Part shown: positions 60,167 to 64,000 of the stretch, one piece after another | Numbering within the stretch: the stretch's first letter is position 1 | Layout: each line of letters begins with the position of its first letter | From: Bolinopsis microptera | Lineage: Eukaryota > Ctenophora > Tentaculata > Lobata > Bolinopsidae | Direction of reading: 5' to 3' | Length of the DNA: 64,000 nucleotides | Assembly (NCBI RefSeq): GCF_026151205.1 | Contig: NC_087076.1 | Span: forward strand, 9,896,902 to 9,960,901 | Notes under the pieces: generated by a model | What the model saw: the letters and a program-made list of their open reading frames with translations, nothing else | Told to the model about the DNA's origin: nothing | Databases searched by the model: none | Translations under genes and position numbers: made by a program

Positions 60167-61228
60167 TCAACCCTTGACCCAGGTCCACTTGCTTCTTCTC
60201 CCTCTCCTCCCGTTCCAACTCCAGTATCCTGCTGCCACAGTTGGTGCCGGTGTTGTTGGTTCTGTGATCAACTCACACCCATACATTCTCCTGATCTGCT
60301 CCACATCCTTCTCACTTGCTCCGTCCCTCTGTCCGATCACAACACCCTCCTCCAGCTCCTTCACTGGCTCTATTGTGTCCTTACCATTCCAGGAGAATGC
60401 ATCTGTCTTGTAGTGCATTATCGAGCTGTAGTCGTATTCCACATCACGGGCGTCTACAAACCAATCAGTGTACTTGATAAAGTTGTAACTTCTGCCGTGT
60501 CGCACGTTCTCATCCTTGATTTTGATAAAGTTGTCCCGGTCTGGTCTACTTTGCTCGTGGAAGAAACCTAGAGCATGCCCAATTTCGTGAGCCATGAGAC
60601 CTACAGAACCACACTGGGGTCCCAGAGCCACGGTCTGTGGGCCAGGCTTGTGCCGTTTTCCAACTTTAGACCAACAGCCGTCGATGTTCTCGTAGTTGAT
60701 GTAGTGGTCCTGGCCAGTCCATGGTACGAACTTAATGCAGTGACTCTCGCTTCCGCGTATTTTGGTTTTCTCTTCCCAATGTTTCATGGTTTTCTTGATC
60801 AGGTCCATCTTCCAATCTTCCAGGTAGGGGTCGTAGACGTAAGGAACTATCCCGTAGGAAGATCCAGAAACCCCATCTTCCTCGAACTTCTGCAACGTTT
60901 TGTCTCCCCAGATCTTGTACTCGCTCTTAACGGCTGCTCGCTTGCTTCTTCCCTCTCTCTTTTCTGAGGCTTCCCAAAGTCTACTTATTCTCCTCTTTTC
61001 TCTACTGGGAACGGAATCATCGGCTAGAATTTCTGCTATCATGTTCTCATCCATTACCATGTCTCCCTGGAAGAGGGGAAGCCCTTCAATCCTTAACTTG
61101 TCGTTAATGGAATCAAAGTCGTTATCCCATTTTTTTCTGATAGATTGTCGGCCTTTACTTGGTCTGCAAAGGCCCATATAAATAAAACTGAGGAACAGGG
61201 GGCAAAAGACGAGAAGGTTCTGTGTCAT
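60167..61228 (-). CDS. Astacin-family zinc metalloprotease (secreted)
   Basis: A secreted endopeptidase of the astacin/BMP1/tolloid family; intronless, 353 residues. Signal peptide 1-20 (NLLVFCPLFLSFIYMGL). The propeptide carries FQGDM at 53-57, the aspartate-switch motif that blocks the zinc in the zymogen. Two basic sites precede the catalytic domain, with SKRAAV (95-100) the likely processing site. The zinc motif HEIGHALGFFHEQSRPDRD begins at 214, and the Met-turn SIMHY is at 269-273. Cysteines 164, 185, 206 and 318 match the two conserved disulfides. No CUB, EGF or ShK domain follows; instead there is a short Thr/Pro then Arg/Trp-rich tail (RRGRRSKWTW) that is not typical of the family. 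All catalytic residues are present. The start codon is only 82 bp from a MITE. Confidence 0.95.
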   Translation of the reverse strand: MTQNLLVFCPLFLSFIYMGLCRPSKGRQSIRKKWDNDFDSINDKLRIEGLPLFQGDMVMDENMIAEILADDSVPSREKRRISRLWEASEKREGRSKRAAVKSEYKIWGDKTLQKFEEDGVSGSSYGIVPYVYDPYLEDWKMDLIKKTMKHWEEKTKIRGSESHCIKFVPWTGQDHYINYENIDGCWSKVGKRHKPGPQTVALGPQCGSVGLMAHEIGHALGFFHEQSRPDRDNFIKIKDENVRHGRSYNFIKYTDWFVDARDVEYDYSSIMHYKTDAFSWNGKDTIEPVKELEEGVVIGQRDGASEKDVEQIRRMYGCELITEPTTPAPTVAAGYWSWNGRRGRRSKWTWVKG

Positions 61229-61310
61229 TGTTTCCTGAACAGATTTGATGATAGAGATAACACGTTTGATTACAAATTGACAAATTTCACAGTGGTGTAT
61301 TTGGTAACTA

Positions 61311-62111
61311 CCTTACTCGGGATTATTACGACGGGTTTATTAACGACCGGTTAAAATATGGTTCGGGAAAAATATGGCGAAATTGCTCAAAACCCACCAC
61401 ATTTTCCCGGTCGCCATTTTACCGGTGTCCAACCTTTCAATTTTAGATTCAAAAGTTTTGTCTCAGATGTAAATTTCCTTATTAGAGATAAGCAAGTTTA
61501 GAAATTTTCGCATTGCTAAAACTTGTGAAACAAGTCGAATTATCAATAATTGTTGAAAGTAGACAGAAATAATGACTCGTGGTTAATCAAACTAGATGGA
61601 AAATAATTTTTAACATTTGAAGCGTAACAACCAGATCGATATTAAGATAAAGGGAGAGCTGTTTAGTCTTCCAATAAGTTGTAATCATCTTCGTTATCTT
61701 CATCTGGATCATCCCTTTCATCAGTTTTAATTAATTCAAGTTTTAATTTAACTGTTACTTTTACTTTGAGTCCTATTTCATTATGTAGAGATAGTCAATA
61801 CATAAGAAATTAAAAATTGGCCTATTTAAATCAAATTTGACAATAAGGATATATGACAAGAATTGGGCAAAAGGGTGAATTTTTTGCAATTTTAGCCAAA
61901 TGAAGTCGAAAAACCTACAACAAGTGTCCCAATAGTCTTCTTTAGTGAATATAAGACAACGATTAAAATATGAGCACCCATACCCCTTGGGAACCCTAAA
62001 AGCTGAGTAGGCGGGTTTATTAACGACCGGTGAAAATGTGGTTCTGGAAAAATATGGCGAAATTACCCTAAACCCACCACTTTATCCCGGTCATAATAAT
62101 CCCGAGTAAGG
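61311..62111. mobile_element. TA-flanked MITE (CCTTACTCGGG family), upstream of astacin
   Basis: Ends CCTTACTCGGGATTATTA and TAATAATCCCGAGTAAGG, flanked by TA at 61309 and 62112. The terminal module GGGTTTATTAACGACCGG... AACCCACCAC lies at 61337-61415 and 62015-62085 in direct orientation. Interior minus-strand sequence near 61668-61795 keeps an open acidic frame with a stop. It is intact in length, unlike the copy at 23703. Confidence 0.88.
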
Positions 62112-62113
62112 TA

Positions 62114-63328
62114 ATCTTGCAGAAAATATTATCAACGCGGAAAATGATATCGAAAAGATTAAGTCTAAGTGTGATAGAAATTCGAATTAACAAATACCTG
62201 CCGCAAATCTAGGATCAGGCAGCTAAATCAACAGAAGAAGATTATTCCGTGGCTGCATATAAACAATTAATTATGTATGACTATGAGTGACTGGTAAGAT
62301 AAGCGGCCCGCATATTTGAAGTCTGGTCGAGGGGAGTGCTGGAAACCCTACGCTGTACTATCATCATGACACTGGGGAGGAAGTGAGCTATGACGTGTCA
62401 TGTGGAGGAATGAGGTCCGTGTTCTTTTAGACTTTAGGACATTGTAGGTTTCATGATTCGTCAGTGAATCCCATGATGATAGATATAGCTTGGCAGATTC
62501 CCAAGCACTTACTTAGACTCCTGATACGGTCGATGTGTTTAACAAGACCGTTTCAACAAGGTTTCACTTATCACTATCAGAATGCCATATCTTAACCTAC
62601 TCATTACATCTACATCTCGGATTGAAACTGTCGATTGAAAGATTATTTAAGATGATTGTACTATTAAATTTCCAAAGTTTTCTACTCAATTAGTGGTCCC
62701 GTATCCGGCTTCACTTGTTACAAATGTGACTTGTCCTGTGTACTGCTGTGTAGCTTACTACTTATAAATACCTATCTAGTTTTCACATTTCGTGTTTAAT
62801 CTGTAGAGCTTTAGAATTTTGTTATACGCAAAGAGCTGGACAATAGAAACAGTTATATACCACTTTTGATACCGTGCGGATATTAAAATCACCATACATA
62901 AAGTAAAGTAAGTAATATAATTTGTAACGACACACAAAGGAACAAAAACCTCATTATGAATTCTTTGCAAAAATGTTTCAACCCTAAAGAAATTTATCGA
63001 TAGAAAATAAATACGACTAATAACCTGATAGAATTCCGAAAACGCTCACCTTAAACTTTACCTAACGAAAGTATTTACAAATTAAAAAATTACCTACTTT
63101 ATATACTTTGGAGAGATTCGTAGATTCCTCTACTGGGTCATCGAATAGTTCGACCGCCCAGCAATTAATTAAATAAACGGAAACTCAAAAAACACTTAGG
63201 AATGGGGGTTGTACTTGTAAATCATAAATCCGCTAAATTTGGTATTATTATATTATTCAAGTTCAGTTTGCTGCTACCGCGTAGTTTACCTTTGCGTGTG
63301 TACTTGTACATTACTATACAAGTACACT
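62114..63328. other. Intergenic, nothing recognised
   Basis: AT-rich, without exons or repeat-family matches that I can see. A 64-codon minus-strand frame (62776-62970) is hydrophobic but unsupported. Confidence 0.45.
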
Positions 63329-64000
63329 ATGGGGGATGACCCAACTTTGCCCCGATCCCAGGAGTTGATTAAGGAGTTCAACTATGATCAACAGTAAGAT
63401 GTGGAAGGCTGTGTTGCACGCTGGTCCATTCAGTTAGAAAAAGACCTGCATATGGACTACCGTGAAATTGACTACGAAAGTCGTGAAAAGATCAAGACTT
63501 AGGATAAACAGACTCTGTCTGGCTGGATTGTGGATGCAGTGGACCTTGTTCGTCGGCAGAGTAGTCAGATGTATCTCTTGAAGGAGATCATCGAGTGCTT
63601 CAAGACGGAAGCACTAGCAGACAAAGAAAAGGTGATCAGACTGCAGGGCCAGCTGCTGATGCAGAAGGACGAACAACTACAGTTGCTTAAGACGTCTGTT
63701 GAGGAGACAGTCCAAACAACGGCGGAGTCAGGGATTCAGAACTATAGTGCAGCTGTTCAACAGAACAGTGCAAGTGGTACGGTCTGCAACAGTAAAATCC
63801 TGAAGAAGGTGATGAAGAGTGTGGCTGCAGAGGAGGACAGGAGCAAGAACCTGATCGTGTTTGGGCTGAAAGAAGAGGAGGAAGAACAGCTTCCAGCGCT
63901 AGTTACCGCAGTTTTGGAGGAGATCGGGGAGAAACCTCACTTCGAAGCGACTAGAGTCGGTTGGAAGAGGCCAGGTAGTACGGCTATCCGACCAGTCAAG
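63329..64000 (+). pseudogene. LINE ORF1-like gene, 5' part, two in-frame stops, runs off the window
   Basis: From the ATG at 63329 one frame of 224 codons continues to the window end, interrupted by TAA at 63395-63397 and TAG at 63500-63502. A long Gln/Lys/Glu-rich coiled-coil stretch (KVIRLQGQLLMQKDEQLQLL) is followed by EDRSKNLIVFGLKEEEEE, the start of an RRM-like domain found in ORF1 proteins of invertebrate LINEs. The ORF1 protein binds retrotransposon RNA. The two stops near the 5' end mean an inactive copy unless translation starts at a Met downstream (for example codon 85). Confidence 0.75.

Overview
The window reads as nuclear DNA of an invertebrate animal. Genes are split by GT-AG introns (one looks like a minor-spliceosome U12 intron), and intergenic and intronic DNA is packed with non-LTR retrotransposons, tRNA-derived SINEs and short non-autonomous DNA transposons. 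The gene set (SUGP1, ZPR1, GUF1, EDC4-like, astacin, Ly6/uPAR, sushi/CCP, 7TM receptor) is metazoan. A LINE remnant near 40.5 kb resembles a type I associate with cnidarian genomes, but I cannot fix the phylum from sequence alone. I see no bacterial, organellar or CRISPR content. All splice sites, repeat boundaries and homologies below come from reading the sequence, not from searches. || Layout. 0-20 kb: the 3' part of splicing factor SUGP1 (+ strand, exons at 4630, 11242, 18621 and 19679). Its first large intron holds a transposon (5352-10346) whose own terminal repeat was later hit by a second element (5367-8829). Its second large intron holds a complete two-exon guanine deaminase of the CDA-fold (GuaD) type on the opposite strand, plus a defective G-run-bounded element. 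20-37 kb: a repeat landscape with a SINE, a hAT-type MITE, a TA-flanked MITE disrupted by a foldback-like element, a Ly6-like gene with an in-frame stop, two non-LTR retrotransposons inserted into one older repeat (one with an intact 1042-codon ORF), and several small inverted-repeat elements. 37-41 kb: a multi-exon sushi/CCP gene on the minus strand with a frameshift and a stop, then a decayed LINE. 41.5-53 kb: a gene-dense stretch with a six-exon WD40 gene (a 1.2 kb hAT MITE in intron 1), ZPR1, a LINE remnant, an intronless 7TM receptor (-), and GUF1 (+). 53-60 kb: an EDC4-like gene (+). 60-61 kb: an intronless astacin protease (-) with a MITE 82 bp upstream of its start codon. The window ends in a LINE ORF1 with two in-frame stops. 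|| The protein genes do not form one pathway; they are ordinary housekeeping and receptor/secreted genes. The most unusual content is the mobile DNA. At least four elements begin with a run of G, end with a run of C, and are flanked by 7-8 bp direct repeats. In the three whose two ends survive, a near-palindromic module is carried at both ends in the SAME orientation. A separate TA-flanked family shows the same module arrangement. I cannot assign the G-run group to a named superfamily.
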